This document shows, piece after piece, positions 17,374-26,315 of a stretch of DNA of 64,000 nt. The stretch comes from Candidatus Limiplasma pullicola. GTDB taxonomy: Bacteria; Bacillota; Clostridia; Christensenellales; Aristaeellaceae. The notes below the pieces were generated by a model. That model searched no databases, was not told the DNA's origin, and was given only the letters and a program-made list of their open reading frames with translations. A program made the translations under genes and the position numbers. The first letter of the stretch is position 1. The number at the start of each line of letters is the position of its first letter. The stretch is from assembly GCA_018710985.1 (NCBI GenBank), contig DVIV01000044.1, positions 1 to 64,000 of the forward strand, written 5' to 3'.

Positions 17374-18465
17374 ATGCAGCAATATCGGGTCGGCATCATC
17401 GGCGCAACGGGCATGGTCGGGCAGCGGTTCACGCTGCTTCTCAAGGAGCACCCCTGGTTCAAAGTCACGTGCGTGGCGGCTTCCAGCCGCAGCGCGGGAA
17501 AGCCCTATGCCGAGGCCGTATCGGGCCGCTGGGCCTTCCCCGGCACGCCGGTTCCCGAGGCAATCGGCCGTCTGACGGTGATGGACGCCGCCGACGTGGA
17601 GAGCGTGGCCCGGCTGGTGGACTTTGTGTTCTGTGCCGTGGACATGAAAAAGGAAGACATCCGCGCCTTGGAAGAGCGTTACGCCAGAGCCGAGGTGCCC
17701 GTTATCAGCAACAACAGCGCCAACCGCCACACTCCCGACGTGCCCATGCTGATTCCCGAAATCAACGGCTCGCACGCCGCCGTAATCGAGGCGCAGCGCC
17801 AGCGGCTGGGCACGCGCGCCGGCTTCATCGCCGTCAAGCCCAACTGCTCCATCCAGAGCTATGTGCCCGCGCTGTGGCCGCTTCTGGACTTTGAGCCGCA
17901 GGCGGTCACCGTATGCACGTATCAGGCCATCAGCGGCGCGGGCAAGACGTTTGAAACCTGGCCGGAGATGATCGACAACGTCATCCCCTACATCGGCGGC
18001 GAGGACGAAAAGAGCGAACGCGAGCCCCTCAAGATTTTCGGCCATGTGGAAAACGGCGCCATCGTCGACGCCGCCTCCCCGGTCATCAGCGCGCAGTGCC
18101 TGCGCGTGGCCTCCTCCGACGGGCACATGGCCGCGGTGAGCGTCAAGTTCGGCCGCAAGCCTTCCCGCGAGGAGATTCTCGCGCGCTGGGACAGCTGCCG
18201 GCCCGCCACTTTGGGGCTGGACCTGCCCTCCGCGCCCAAAAAGTTCCTGCATTATTTTGAGGACCCCGCCCGTCCCCAGACCCGGCTGGACCGGGATACC
18301 GAGGGCGGCATGGCCATCTGCCTGGGCCGCCTGCGCGAGGACCCGGTGATGGACTACAAATTCGTCTGCCTGAGCCACAACACCCTTCGCGGCGCAGCAG
18401 GCGGCGGCGTGCTGAGCGCCGAATACCTGTGCAAACTGGGGTATATTCCCCATAAGGATCTCTGA
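17374..18465 (+). CDS. asd: Aspartate-semialdehyde dehydrogenase
   Basis: VGIIGATGMVGQRF, ISNNSANRH, KPNCSIQ active-site Cys, YQAISGAGK. Confidence 0.93.
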   Translation: MQQYRVGIIGATGMVGQRFTLLLKEHPWFKVTCVAASSRSAGKPYAEAVSGRWAFPGTPVPEAIGRLTVMDAADVESVARLVDFVFCAVDMKKEDIRALEERYARAEVPVISNNSANRHTPDVPMLIPEINGSHAAVIEAQRQRLGTRAGFIAVKPNCSIQSYVPALWPLLDFEPQAVTVCTYQAISGAGKTFETWPEMIDNVIPYIGGEDEKSEREPLKIFGHVENGAIVDAASPVISAQCLRVASSDGHMAAVSVKFGRKPSREEILARWDSCRPATLGLDLPSAPKKFLHYFEDPARPQTRLDRDTEGGMAICLGRLREDPVMDYKFVCLSHNTLRGAAGGGVLSAEYLCKLGYIPHKDL

Positions 18466-18484
18466 TTGACGGGAGGTTTTGAGC

Positions 18485-19378
18485 ATGAAGCATGAACCCC
18501 TGTTCCGTGGCAGCGCGGTGGCGCTGGTCACACCCCTTCGGGGCGGCAAGGTGGACGTGGAGGCCATTCACCGCCTGGTGGAAATGCATGTGGATAACGG
18601 CACGGCAGCCATCGTCGCCTGCGGCACCACCGGCGAACCCGCCACGTTGACCCCCGACGAGCGCGAGCTGGTCATCCGGGAGGTGGTTGCCGCCGCGCGG
18701 GGCCGCGTGCCGGTCATCTGCGGCACGGGCAGCAACTGCACCCAGACCGTGATCGACACCGAGCGCCGCTACCGGAGTCTCGGCTGCGCGGCCCAGCTGG
18801 TGGTGACCCCCTACTACAACAAGACGACCCAGGAGGGGCTTTATGCCCACTTCATGGCCGTCGCCGAGCACACGGAGCTTCCCATCGTGCTCTACAACGT
18901 GCCCGGCCGCACGGGGCTGGACATCGCGCCCGAAACCATCGACCGCCTGGCGGAAAGCGGCCGCTTCGTAGCCCTGAAGGAAAGCAGCTACGACCTGCCC
19001 CGCGTGATGGAAAAGATCAGCGCCATGCGCGGCCGGCTCACCCTGTATTCCGGCAACGACGACATGACCTACCCCCTGCTGGCGCTGGGCGCCGAGGGCG
19101 TCATCTCGGTGCTGGCCAACGTGGCGCCCGCCTACGTGAGTGGCATGACCAGCGCCTATTTCTCCGGCAAGACGGAAAAAGCGCTCACCATGCAGACCGA
19201 ATGCCTGCCGCTGGTGCGCGCCCTGTTCAGCGAGGTCAGCCCCATCCCCTGCAAGTACGCGATGGAACTGCTGGGCCTGTGCAGCGGAGAGCTGCGCCTG
19301 CCGCTCATCGGCGCGGGCGAGGCCACGCGGCGCAAGCTGCACGAGGCGCTGGTACAGATGGGCATTTTGATTGCCTGA
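18485..19378 (+). CDS. dapA: 4-hydroxy-tetrahydrodipicolinate synthase
   Basis: GTTGEPATL, GTGSNCTQ, TPYYNKTTQEGL, YNVPGRTG, ALKESS, SGNDD. Confidence 0.95.
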   Translation: MKHEPLFRGSAVALVTPLRGGKVDVEAIHRLVEMHVDNGTAAIVACGTTGEPATLTPDERELVIREVVAAARGRVPVICGTGSNCTQTVIDTERRYRSLGCAAQLVVTPYYNKTTQEGLYAHFMAVAEHTELPIVLYNVPGRTGLDIAPETIDRLAESGRFVALKESSYDLPRVMEKISAMRGRLTLYSGNDDMTYPLLALGAEGVISVLANVAPAYVSGMTSAYFSGKTEKALTMQTECLPLVRALFSEVSPIPCKYAMELLGLCSGELRLPLIGAGEATRRKLHEALVQMGILIA

Positions 19379-19403
19379 CCGAAGCATAAGGAGGTACAGG
19401 AGC

Positions 19404-20162
19404 ATGAAAATCATCATCGGCGGCGCGCTTGGGCGCATGGGCCGCGAGCTGGCGCTGGCGGCGGAAGGCGCGGGCGTAGAGGTGGCCTGCGGCGTGGATG
19501 TGGCCTATGCGGGCCAGGCAGCCGCGTTTCCCATTGTCACGGGCTTTGAGCGCATCCCAGAGGACGCCGATGTACTGATCGACTTTTCCCGGCCGGACGC
19601 GCTGCCGGAGCTTTTGCAGGCTGCGCTTGACCGCCGCATGCCCGTGGTGCTGTGCGCCACGGGCTATACGGACGTGGAGCTGAGCAGCATCCGCGAGGCC
19701 GCGCAGACCCTGCCGGTGCTGCGCAGCGCCAACATGAGCCTGGGCATAAATGTGCTCAGCGAGCTGGTGAGCATGGCCGCGCGCACGCTGGAGGGCTTCG
19801 ACGTGGAAATCGTGGAGAAGCACCACCGCATGAAGGCCGACAGCCCCAGCGGCACCGCGCTGATGCTCTATGAATCCGTGCAAAAAGAAAAAGGGCCCGA
19901 AACGAACCCTGTATATGGACGCTATGGCCGCACCCAGAAGCGCGCCGCCGGCGATGTAGGCATCCACGCGGTCCGTGGCGGCACCGTGACCGGCGAGCAC
20001 GAGGTGGGCTTCTATGGAAACGGCGAGCAGCTGATCCTGACGCACCGCGCCGAAAGCCGTGCCCTGTTTGCCCAGGGTGCGCTCAGGGCCGCGGCCTATC
20101 TGGTGACCAGGCCTGCCGGATTATACTCCATGCGCGATGTGGTGCAGGATATGCTGGGCTGA
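19404..20162 (+). CDS. dapB: 4-hydroxy-tetrahydrodipicolinate reductase
   Basis: IIGGALGRMGRELA, DFSRPDA, NMSLGINVL, EIVEKHHRMKADSPSGTA. Confidence 0.95.
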   Translation: MKIIIGGALGRMGRELALAAEGAGVEVACGVDVAYAGQAAAFPIVTGFERIPEDADVLIDFSRPDALPELLQAALDRRMPVVLCATGYTDVELSSIREAAQTLPVLRSANMSLGINVLSELVSMAARTLEGFDVEIVEKHHRMKADSPSGTALMLYESVQKEKGPETNPVYGRYGRTQKRAAGDVGIHAVRGGTVTGEHEVGFYGNGEQLILTHRAESRALFAQGALRAAAYLVTRPAGLYSMRDVVQDMLG

Positions 20163-20167
20163 CGGCT

Positions 20168-20494
20168 TCACTTGTCCGAGCTCCAGTCGGAGAGATGCTC
20201 CTGCAGGGTGCTGAGAATCTCCCGGATGACCAGACGGCGGTTGGGGTCCATGGACGCGGAGGCATCCTCCTCGTCCGGATCGCTCTGCAGGCTTCCCGCC
20301 AGCAGGTAGTCCACGCTGACCTCCAGCGCGTTGGACAACGCCACCAGCGTTTCCAGGCTGGCCTTGCGGGTTCCGCGCTCGACATGCCCCACAAAGGACG
20401 TGCTCACGCCGATGCGTTCCGCCAGCTCCTGCTGTGTCAGGCCAATCAGCTGCCGCTGCTTGCGCACACGTTTGCCCAGATCCACATAGTCCAT
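20168..20494 (-). CDS. XRE-family HTH transcriptional regulator
   Basis: LGKRVRKQRQLIGLTQQELAERIGVSTSFVGHVERGTRKASLETLVALSNALEVSVDYLL. Confidence 0.92.
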   Translation of the reverse strand: MDYVDLGKRVRKQRQLIGLTQQELAERIGVSTSFVGHVERGTRKASLETLVALSNALEVSVDYLLAGSLQSDPDEEDASASMDPNRRLVIREILSTLQEHLSDWSSDK

Positions 20495-20681
20495 TGTCTA
20501 TCCTCCCATCTGCGTCACAATGCGGTTTAACTATAACAACGCTATGCCCCTAAGAAAAAGTCCTTTGAGTCACTTTTTGCAACTAATAGAATGATTTTCA
20601 TTCCTGCGGGCATGCTTTTCTGCCAATACAGGAAGGCATTTCCGGTCGGAACGGCCTCGCCGCGCATGCGGCGGAGCATGA

Positions 20682-20727
20682 AAAAGACGCCCGGCGGCTG
20701 CCCTGCCGGACGGCGCCTGGCGTCTTT
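20682..20727 (-). terminator. Terminator-like hairpin (second of two downstream of degV)
   Basis: Minus strand AAAGACGCC...GGCGTCTTTTTC. Confidence 0.5.
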
Positions 20728-20775
20728 CGGTCTTTTCAAACGGCGGAAAAAACCCGTGCTCTCTCTGGCTGCAAT

Positions 20776-20818
20776 CAGAAACGCCGCCGGCTCCTCTGTG
20801 CGAGAAGCCGGCGGCGTT
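20776..20818 (-). terminator. Terminator-like hairpin downstream of degV
   Basis: Minus strand AACGCCGCCGGCT-N13-AGCCGGCGGCGTTTCTGATT. Confidence 0.65.
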
Positions 20819-20832
20819 GGTTTGTTGTCCGC

Positions 20833-21711
20833 TCAGCAGGGACGTTCCTTGCCGAAGAAGCAGATGGCCACCGTGCCGGGGCCGCAGTGGGCGCCAATCA
20901 CCGGGCCCACATAATAGGTCTGGATCTCTCCCAGGGCGGGCACGCGCTCCCTGAGCATGGATTCCAGGCGGGCGGCATCCTCGGGCGCGTCCGCGTGCAG
21001 GATGATGGTCATCGCCTGAGCGGGATCGTCGATGTTCTCGGCGGCCTTGTCCGCGATCAGGCGCAGCGCCGCCTTCCGGCCGCGCACCTTGTCGGAGCTG
21101 ACTAGCTTGCCGGCCCTGTTTTCGGTGATGATGGGCTTGAGGTCCAGCATGGTGCCCACGGTGGCCGCCATGGCGCCGATGCGGCCGCCGCGGCGCAGGT
21201 ACTTGAGATCATCCACGGTAAACCAGGCCTGGGCGCGCAGTTTGTTCTCCTCCAGCCACTGGGCGACCTCGTCCATGCTCTTGCCCTGGCGGTAGAGCTC
21301 GTGCGCCTTGAGGATCAGAATGGTCTGCGGCGCGGAAATGCTCAGGGTGTCCACCACCGTCATGCGGCGGTCGGGATACTTGGCCAGCAGCTCCTCGCGG
21401 GCGGCGTACACGTTGTTGATCGTGCCGGACAGCTGGCTGGAAAACGCCACGAACAGGATGTCCTTTCCGTCCTTGAAGCAGGGCTCGAAATATTCGATAT
21501 ACGCCGCCGTCGGCAGCAGGGAGGTGACCGGCGCCGCCCCGGCGCGCATGTTGTCGAAGTATTCCTTCTGTCTGCCGCTGCGTCCCAGGTCGTCAAAGTA
21601 TTCCTTTCCGTCCAGGATGTAGGGCATGTACACCATGGTCATATCCAGTTCGTCCACATAGCGAAAGGGCAGGTCGGAATCGGAGTCGGTCATAAATACG
21701 TACGGATTCAT
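20833..21711 (-). CDS. DegV family fatty-acid-binding protein
   Basis: FMTDSDSDLPF, SLLPTAAYIEYFEPCFKDGKDILFVAFSSQLSGT, DTLSISAPQ, LKPIITENRAGKL. Confidence 0.92.
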   Translation of the reverse strand: MNPYVFMTDSDSDLPFRYVDELDMTMVYMPYILDGKEYFDDLGRSGRQKEYFDNMRAGAAPVTSLLPTAAYIEYFEPCFKDGKDILFVAFSSQLSGTINNVYAAREELLAKYPDRRMTVVDTLSISAPQTILILKAHELYRQGKSMDEVAQWLEENKLRAQAWFTVDDLKYLRRGGRIGAMAATVGTMLDLKPIITENRAGKLVSSDKVRGRKAALRLIADKAAENIDDPAQAMTIILHADAPEDAARLESMLRERVPALGEIQTYYVGPVIGAHCGPGTVAICFFGKERPC

Positions 21712-21904
21712 GCGTAACCTCCTTTGGGAAGAAGTGGGCCGATCGGCCCGATCAGTTCTGATGATACGCTGTTATTGTACCCTGTCCGTTCCATTTTTGC
21801 AAGCGGCTCACCTCCTTTTGCAGCGGTCCGGGCCGCTTGTTTCCCGTTTCCAAATATGGTACACTGAAAGCAGAAAATCGCGCGGGGAAAGGAGCGGATG
21901 CTTG

Positions 21905-23416
21905 ATGCGCGCCGTTTGCTCCCGCCGCGGGCAAAATGCGCGGGTCTTGGCCTGGGCGCTGCTCGTCGCCGCGGCGGTGCTGTTTTTTTGCTCCAAGTCC
22001 TCCTTCGGCTATCCCATCAACGACTGGTCCGACGCCAATATCTACTTCACCATCGGCAAGGGCATGACGCGCGGCCAGGTGGTCTACCGCGACCTCTACG
22101 ACCATAAGGGGCCGCTGCTGTATGCCCTGCATGCGCTGTGCGCGTTGATTTCCTTCTGGGATTTTACCGGCGTGTACCTGATGGAAGTGTGTTTCGCGGC
22201 CCTGTTTCTGGCCGGCGTATATCGGCTGATGGTCCTCTGCGGCGCGCGCCGCTGTGCCTGGCTGGCTTTGCCCGTGCTGGCGCTGATGATTTACGCCTCC
22301 CCCTGCTTTGCCCAGGGCGACAGTGCCGAGGAGCTCTGCCTGCCCCTGATGGTCTGGTCCCTTTACGGCGTCCTGCGCCATTTCCGGCGCGGCGGCGGGC
22401 GCATGCCGGCGGGGGAGCTGGTGTGGCAGGGGGCGCTGGACGGCTGTGTGTTCTGGATCAAGTTCACCATCTGCGGCGTGCAGGCCGGGCTGTTCCTTGC
22501 GCTGCTGATCCATCTGGCGGCCCGGCGCGACTGGCGCGGCCTGTGGCGCTCGCTGGGCTGGCTCATCGCGGGCTTTGCGCTGTCCACGCTGCCCTGGGTC
22601 GTCTACTTCGGCGCAAACGGGGCCATCGCCGATTGGCTGGGCACCTATCTGCATGACAACCTGTTCCTGTACTCCGCCTCCGGGGAGGCTGCCGGCCTTG
22701 GGCAGCGGGCCAAGGCCATGCTGCAATGCGGCTGGGAATGGGTGCGGGACAATCCGGCCTGCTCGCTGCTCCTCGCCGGCGGCCTGATCTGGTTTGCCTG
22801 GAAACGGCCCCGCCCCGAGGCGCTGGCCGTATGGCTGGCGGCGCTGGCGGGCGCGCTGGGCGTGTTTGCGGGGGGCAAGAGCTATCCCTATTACGGGCTG
22901 GCGCTGGCCGCGCTGACGCCACTGGGCCTTCTCCCGCTGGGCCGCGCACTCGAAGGCAGGCTCACGCGCCTTTCCGCAAAGGCGCTGACCGGCTGTGCCG
23001 CCGTGCTGGCCGCCGCATGCGTGGGCCTGTGCCCGCTGCTGAGCGGCAACATGACGGCGGATTACGGCGCGTCCTTTGGCCAGCCCCGCGAGGAAACCAT
23101 GCAGTACCGCATCGCCGCCTGTCTGGAGCCTGATGCAACGCTGCTCAACTACGGCTTTATGGATGCGGGCTTCTACACTGCTGCCGGACTTGTGCCGAAT
23201 GTGAAATACTTTCACCAGACCAACGTGCCCCTGGAGGAAATGCTCGCAGAGCAGGAGCGCTACCTGCGCGAGGGGCTTTGCGACTATGTCATCACGCGGG
23301 GCAAGCAGCCGGAATGGATCGGGGAGCGCTATGAGCTGATTGCCACGGAAAGCAGCCCGAACTTCTGGTACGACTCGGTTTATCTCTATCGGCAAAAATC
23401 GCTAAGCAGCCGCTAA
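21905..23416 (+). CDS. Polytopic membrane protein, GT39/ArnT-like glycosyltransferase
   Basis: Multiple TM segments; NDWSDANIYFTIGKGMTRGQVVYRDLYDHKGPLLY early acidic loop typical of GT-C enzymes. Confidence 0.6.
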   Translation: MRAVCSRRGQNARVLAWALLVAAAVLFFCSKSSFGYPINDWSDANIYFTIGKGMTRGQVVYRDLYDHKGPLLYALHALCALISFWDFTGVYLMEVCFAALFLAGVYRLMVLCGARRCAWLALPVLALMIYASPCFAQGDSAEELCLPLMVWSLYGVLRHFRRGGGRMPAGELVWQGALDGCVFWIKFTICGVQAGLFLALLIHLAARRDWRGLWRSLGWLIAGFALSTLPWVVYFGANGAIADWLGTYLHDNLFLYSASGEAAGLGQRAKAMLQCGWEWVRDNPACSLLLAGGLIWFAWKRPRPEALAVWLAALAGALGVFAGGKSYPYYGLALAALTPLGLLPLGRALEGRLTRLSAKALTGCAAVLAAACVGLCPLLSGNMTADYGASFGQPREETMQYRIAACLEPDATLLNYGFMDAGFYTAAGLVPNVKYFHQTNVPLEEMLAEQERYLREGLCDYVITRGKQPEWIGERYELIATESSPNFWYDSVYLYRQKSLSSR

Positions 23417-23453
23417 GCCTGGCGAAAAAATTTGAAAGCAAACCTGGCCAGCG

Positions 23454-23482
23454 TTGACTTTTGCATGGCTGGGGCGTACAAT
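23454..23482 (+). promoter_or_regulatory. Promoter for Mrp/MBH-like operon
   Basis: TTGACT-N17-TACAAT. Confidence 0.65.
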
Positions 23483-23563
23483 GTCAAACTGATGGTTTTC
23501 GTGTTCTTACCTATTAAAAGGAAGGGGCCGGGCCATCGTCCGCGAGAGGAGGAGGTCCAACGT

Positions 23564-24037
23564 ATGTTTTTCGTGTTCTTCTTGCTATGGGTGGTCTTTA
23601 ACGGCCGCCTGACATGGGAGATCGCCGCTTTCGGCGCGGTGCTCTCCGGCGTGCTGTACGCCTTCTGCTGCGCGTTTCTGGGCTACAGTCCCAAAAAGGA
23701 CTGGGCCGCGGCGCGGCTGATCCCTGCCGCGCTGCGCTATATCGGGCTGCTTCTGACAGAAATCGTCAAGTGCAACCTGGCGCTGACGCGCATCGTGTTT
23801 GCCCCGAAGCTCGAGGTCAAGCCCCATCTGGTCACCTTCCGCACGCCGCTCAAGGGCGGGTTCAAAAGCGCGCTGGCGGATTCCATCACGCTTACGCCCG
23901 GCACCATCACCGTGCACAGCGAAGGCGACCGCCTGACCGTCCACTGCCTGGATACGCAGTTCATGGAAGGCATTGACGACACGTCGTTTTCCCAGGCGCT
24001 TGAAAAAATGCAAAAGACAAAGGAGGAAGAGGCATGA
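23564..24037 (+). CDS. MrpE/MnhE-like antiporter subunit E
   Basis: Small membrane protein; YIGLLLTEIVKCNLALTRIVF, DSITLTPGTITV, position in operon. Confidence 0.85.
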   Translation: MFFVFFLLWVVFNGRLTWEIAAFGAVLSGVLYAFCCAFLGYSPKKDWAAARLIPAALRYIGLLLTEIVKCNLALTRIVFAPKLEVKPHLVTFRTPLKGGFKSALADSITLTPGTITVHSEGDRLTVHCLDTQFMEGIDDTSFSQALEKMQKTKEEEA

Positions 24038-24354
24038 ATCTCGCTGACGCCTATCATGCGTTTTACATGGCTGTTCTGGTATGTCTGAGCGTGCTGACGC
24101 TGTTTTGCCTGTTTCGCGCCATTCAGGGCCCGCGCATTGCCGACCGCATCGTTTCCATCAACATGATCTGTACGCTCACCATGACCATGATCTGCATCCT
24201 GGCCGCCATGCTGGGCGAGGGATACCTGGTGGACGTGGCGCTCATCTACGCGCTGCTGGGTTTCCTGGCGGTGGTGGTGCTGTGCAAGGTCTACATGGGC
24301 GTCGCCCTGGAGGAGCGCGAAAAGAAGGAAAAGGAGGCCCGCTCCGATGCTTGA
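24034..24354 (+). CDS. MrpF/MnhF-like subunit
   Basis: FRAIQGPRIADRIVSINMI, YLVDVALIYALLGFLAVVVL. Confidence 0.87.
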   Translation: MNLADAYHAFYMAVLVCLSVLTLFCLFRAIQGPRIADRIVSINMICTLTMTMICILAAMLGEGYLVDVALIYALLGFLAVVVLCKVYMGVALEEREKKEKEARSDA

Positions 24355-24670
24355 CTGGTTCCGCTTCGTGTTGACGGCCGTTTTGATGCTGGCCGGGCTG
24401 TTTGTGCTGCTGGTGGGGGTGGTATCGCAGTACCGTTTCCGCTATGTGCTCAACCGCATGCACGCCGCCTCCATGGGGGATTCGCTGGGACTGCTGCTGG
24501 TGCTCACCGGCCTGTGCGTCTCCCAGAACGACGGCTGGGTCATTCTCAAATACCTGTTGACGGCGCTGTTCCTGTGGCTGACCAGCCCCACCGGCAGCCA
24601 TCTGATCGCGCGCCTGGAGCTGACCACCAACGACCATCCTGAGCAGGAAATGGAGATGATCGACCTATGA
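24347..24670 (+). CDS. MrpG/MnhG-like subunit
   Basis: RFRYVLNRMHAASMGDSLGLLLVLTG, LTSPTGSHLIARLEL. Confidence 0.85.
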   Translation: MLDWFRFVLTAVLMLAGLFVLLVGVVSQYRFRYVLNRMHAASMGDSLGLLLVLTGLCVSQNDGWVILKYLLTALFLWLTSPTGSHLIARLELTTNDHPEQEMEMIDL

Positions 24671-24939
24671 ACAGTCTGTTTACCGTGGTTGTCCTCGGAT
24701 TCCTGCTCATCTGCGCCATCGCCACCTGTCTCACCCGCAACCTGCTGGTGAGCGTGGTCATCTACATGGCCTACAGCGTGCTGATGAGCATCATGTGGAT
24801 GCTTCTGCAATCGCCCGACCTGGCCATCACCGAAGCGGCCGTGGGTGCGGGCGTTACCAGCATCCTGTTCTTCATCGTGCTCAAGAAGATCCACGCCATC
24901 AAGCCCCGGAAGGAGGACGAGCCGAATGACCGGAAATGA
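24667..24939 (+). CDS. DUF4040 / MbhD-like subunit
   Basis: LLVSVVIYMAYSVLMSIMWMLLQSPDLAITEAAVGAGVTSILFFIVLKKI. Confidence 0.82.
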   Translation: MNSLFTVVVLGFLLICAIATCLTRNLLVSVVIYMAYSVLMSIMWMLLQSPDLAITEAAVGAGVTSILFFIVLKKIHAIKPRKEDEPNDRK

Positions 24940-25936
24940 TTCCCGCCCCTCGCTGTGGGAGCGCTTCGTCAACTGGGAAACCGGCGACGACAGCGTGCTG
25001 GACGGCGAGATCGAGCAGAGCATGGACCAGGCCGCGCCTCAGGAGCCGGGCGGCGAGCTGTATGCCCATGCGGAAAAGCGCGCCGACGAGCAGCGCACAC
25101 GCCTGGTGGAAGAGGAGCGTACCTACTACGCGCGCGTGCACGAGTGGTCGCGCCACAAGGGCGTCAAGCTCATCAACCGGCTCTATCGCCTCTCGGCGGT
25201 GCTGGTTCTGTGCTTCATCATCTTTTTCCTCATGAGCACGGTCGTGGCCCTGCCTCCCTTCGGCGAGGCGGACAATCCCTATAATAATGAAGTTTCCCAG
25301 CGCTACATCGAAAAGGGCATCGAGGAGACCGGCGCCGTCAACTTTGTGGCCGGCATGATTCTGGACTACCGCGCCTTCGATACCTTCGGCGAATCGACGG
25401 TGCTGTTCGTGGCGGCGTGCAGCGTGCTTTTGCTGCTCAAGCTGGGCGACCATGCGCCGGACGAAAAGCCCACGGCCTCCATGCTGGAAGCCGAGTGGGA
25501 CGACCGTCACCACGAGCCCAAGAACGACGCCATCCTGCAGCTGGCCGCCAAGGTGCTGGTCCCGGTGATTCTGCTCTACGGCATGTACATCGTCTTAAAC
25601 GGCCACCTCAGCCCCGGCGGCGGCTTCAGCGGCGGCGCCGTGATGGGCGCGGGCCTGATCCTCTACCTCAACGCCTTCGGCTTCCAGAAGACCGAGCGCT
25701 TCTTCACCTACCGCACCTTCCGCTGGATCACCTTCCTGGCGCTGATGACCTATGCCGGCCTCAAGAGCTATTCCTTCTACACCGGCGCCAACCACATCGA
25801 AAGCGGCATCCCGCTGGGCACGCCCGGCGCCATCCTCTCCTCCGGCTTCATCCTGCCGCTGAACATCTGCGTGGGCCTGATCGTCATGTGCACGATGTAC
25901 GCGTTTTACACGCTGTTTCGCAAGGGGGGCATGTAA
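24926..25936 (+). CDS. MbhE-like + MnhB (MrpB) fusion subunit
   Basis: N-terminal half TVVALPPFGEADNPYNNEVSQRYIEKGIEETGAVNFVAGMILDYRAFDTFGE; C-terminal half LNGHLSPGGGFSGGAVMGAGLILYL (MnhB). Confidence 0.83.
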   Translation: MTGNDSRPSLWERFVNWETGDDSVLDGEIEQSMDQAAPQEPGGELYAHAEKRADEQRTRLVEEERTYYARVHEWSRHKGVKLINRLYRLSAVLVLCFIIFFLMSTVVALPPFGEADNPYNNEVSQRYIEKGIEETGAVNFVAGMILDYRAFDTFGESTVLFVAACSVLLLLKLGDHAPDEKPTASMLEAEWDDRHHEPKNDAILQLAAKVLVPVILLYGMYIVLNGHLSPGGGFSGGAVMGAGLILYLNAFGFQKTERFFTYRTFRWITFLALMTYAGLKSYSFYTGANHIESGIPLGTPGAILSSGFILPLNICVGLIVMCTMYAFYTLFRKGGM

Positions 25937-25939
25937 ACG

Positions 25940-26314
25940 ATGCTTACCATCATCCAGGAGCACCTGGAGGAAATCGTGGCGGTGCTCTTGTTCGCCATCG
26001 GCTTCACCACGCTTCTGCTCCAGCGCAATCTGATCAAAAAGATCATCGGCTTCAACATCATGGACACGGCCATCTACCTGCTGCTCACCTCCGTGGGCTA
26101 CATCGAGGGCCGCACCGCGCCCATCCTGACCGATGGGATCACCTCCGCCCAGTACTACATCAACCCCATTCCCGCGGGCCTGGTGCTCACGGGCATCGTG
26201 GTCAGCGTGAGCGTGACGGCGCTGATGCTCTCGCTCACCGTGCGCCTCTACCGCCGCTACCACACGCTGGATATCGACCGCATCACGCTTATGATGAAGG
26301 GAGAGGACGACTGA
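25940..26314 (+). CDS. MrpC/NuoK-like subunit
   Basis: LLQRNLIKKIIGFNIMDTAIYLLL, DPIPAGLVLTGIVVSVSVTAL-like. Confidence 0.86.
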   Translation: MLTIIQEHLEEIVAVLLFAIGFTTLLLQRNLIKKIIGFNIMDTAIYLLLTSVGYIEGRTAPILTDGITSAQYYINPIPAGLVLTGIVVSVSVTALMLSLTVRLYRRYHTLDIDRITLMMKGEDD

Positions 26315-26315
26315 T

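Noticed and set aside
20542-20739. 65-aa minus ORF in the degV-xre gap
   Set aside because: Overlaps a terminator-like hairpin, no convincing RBS, no motif.
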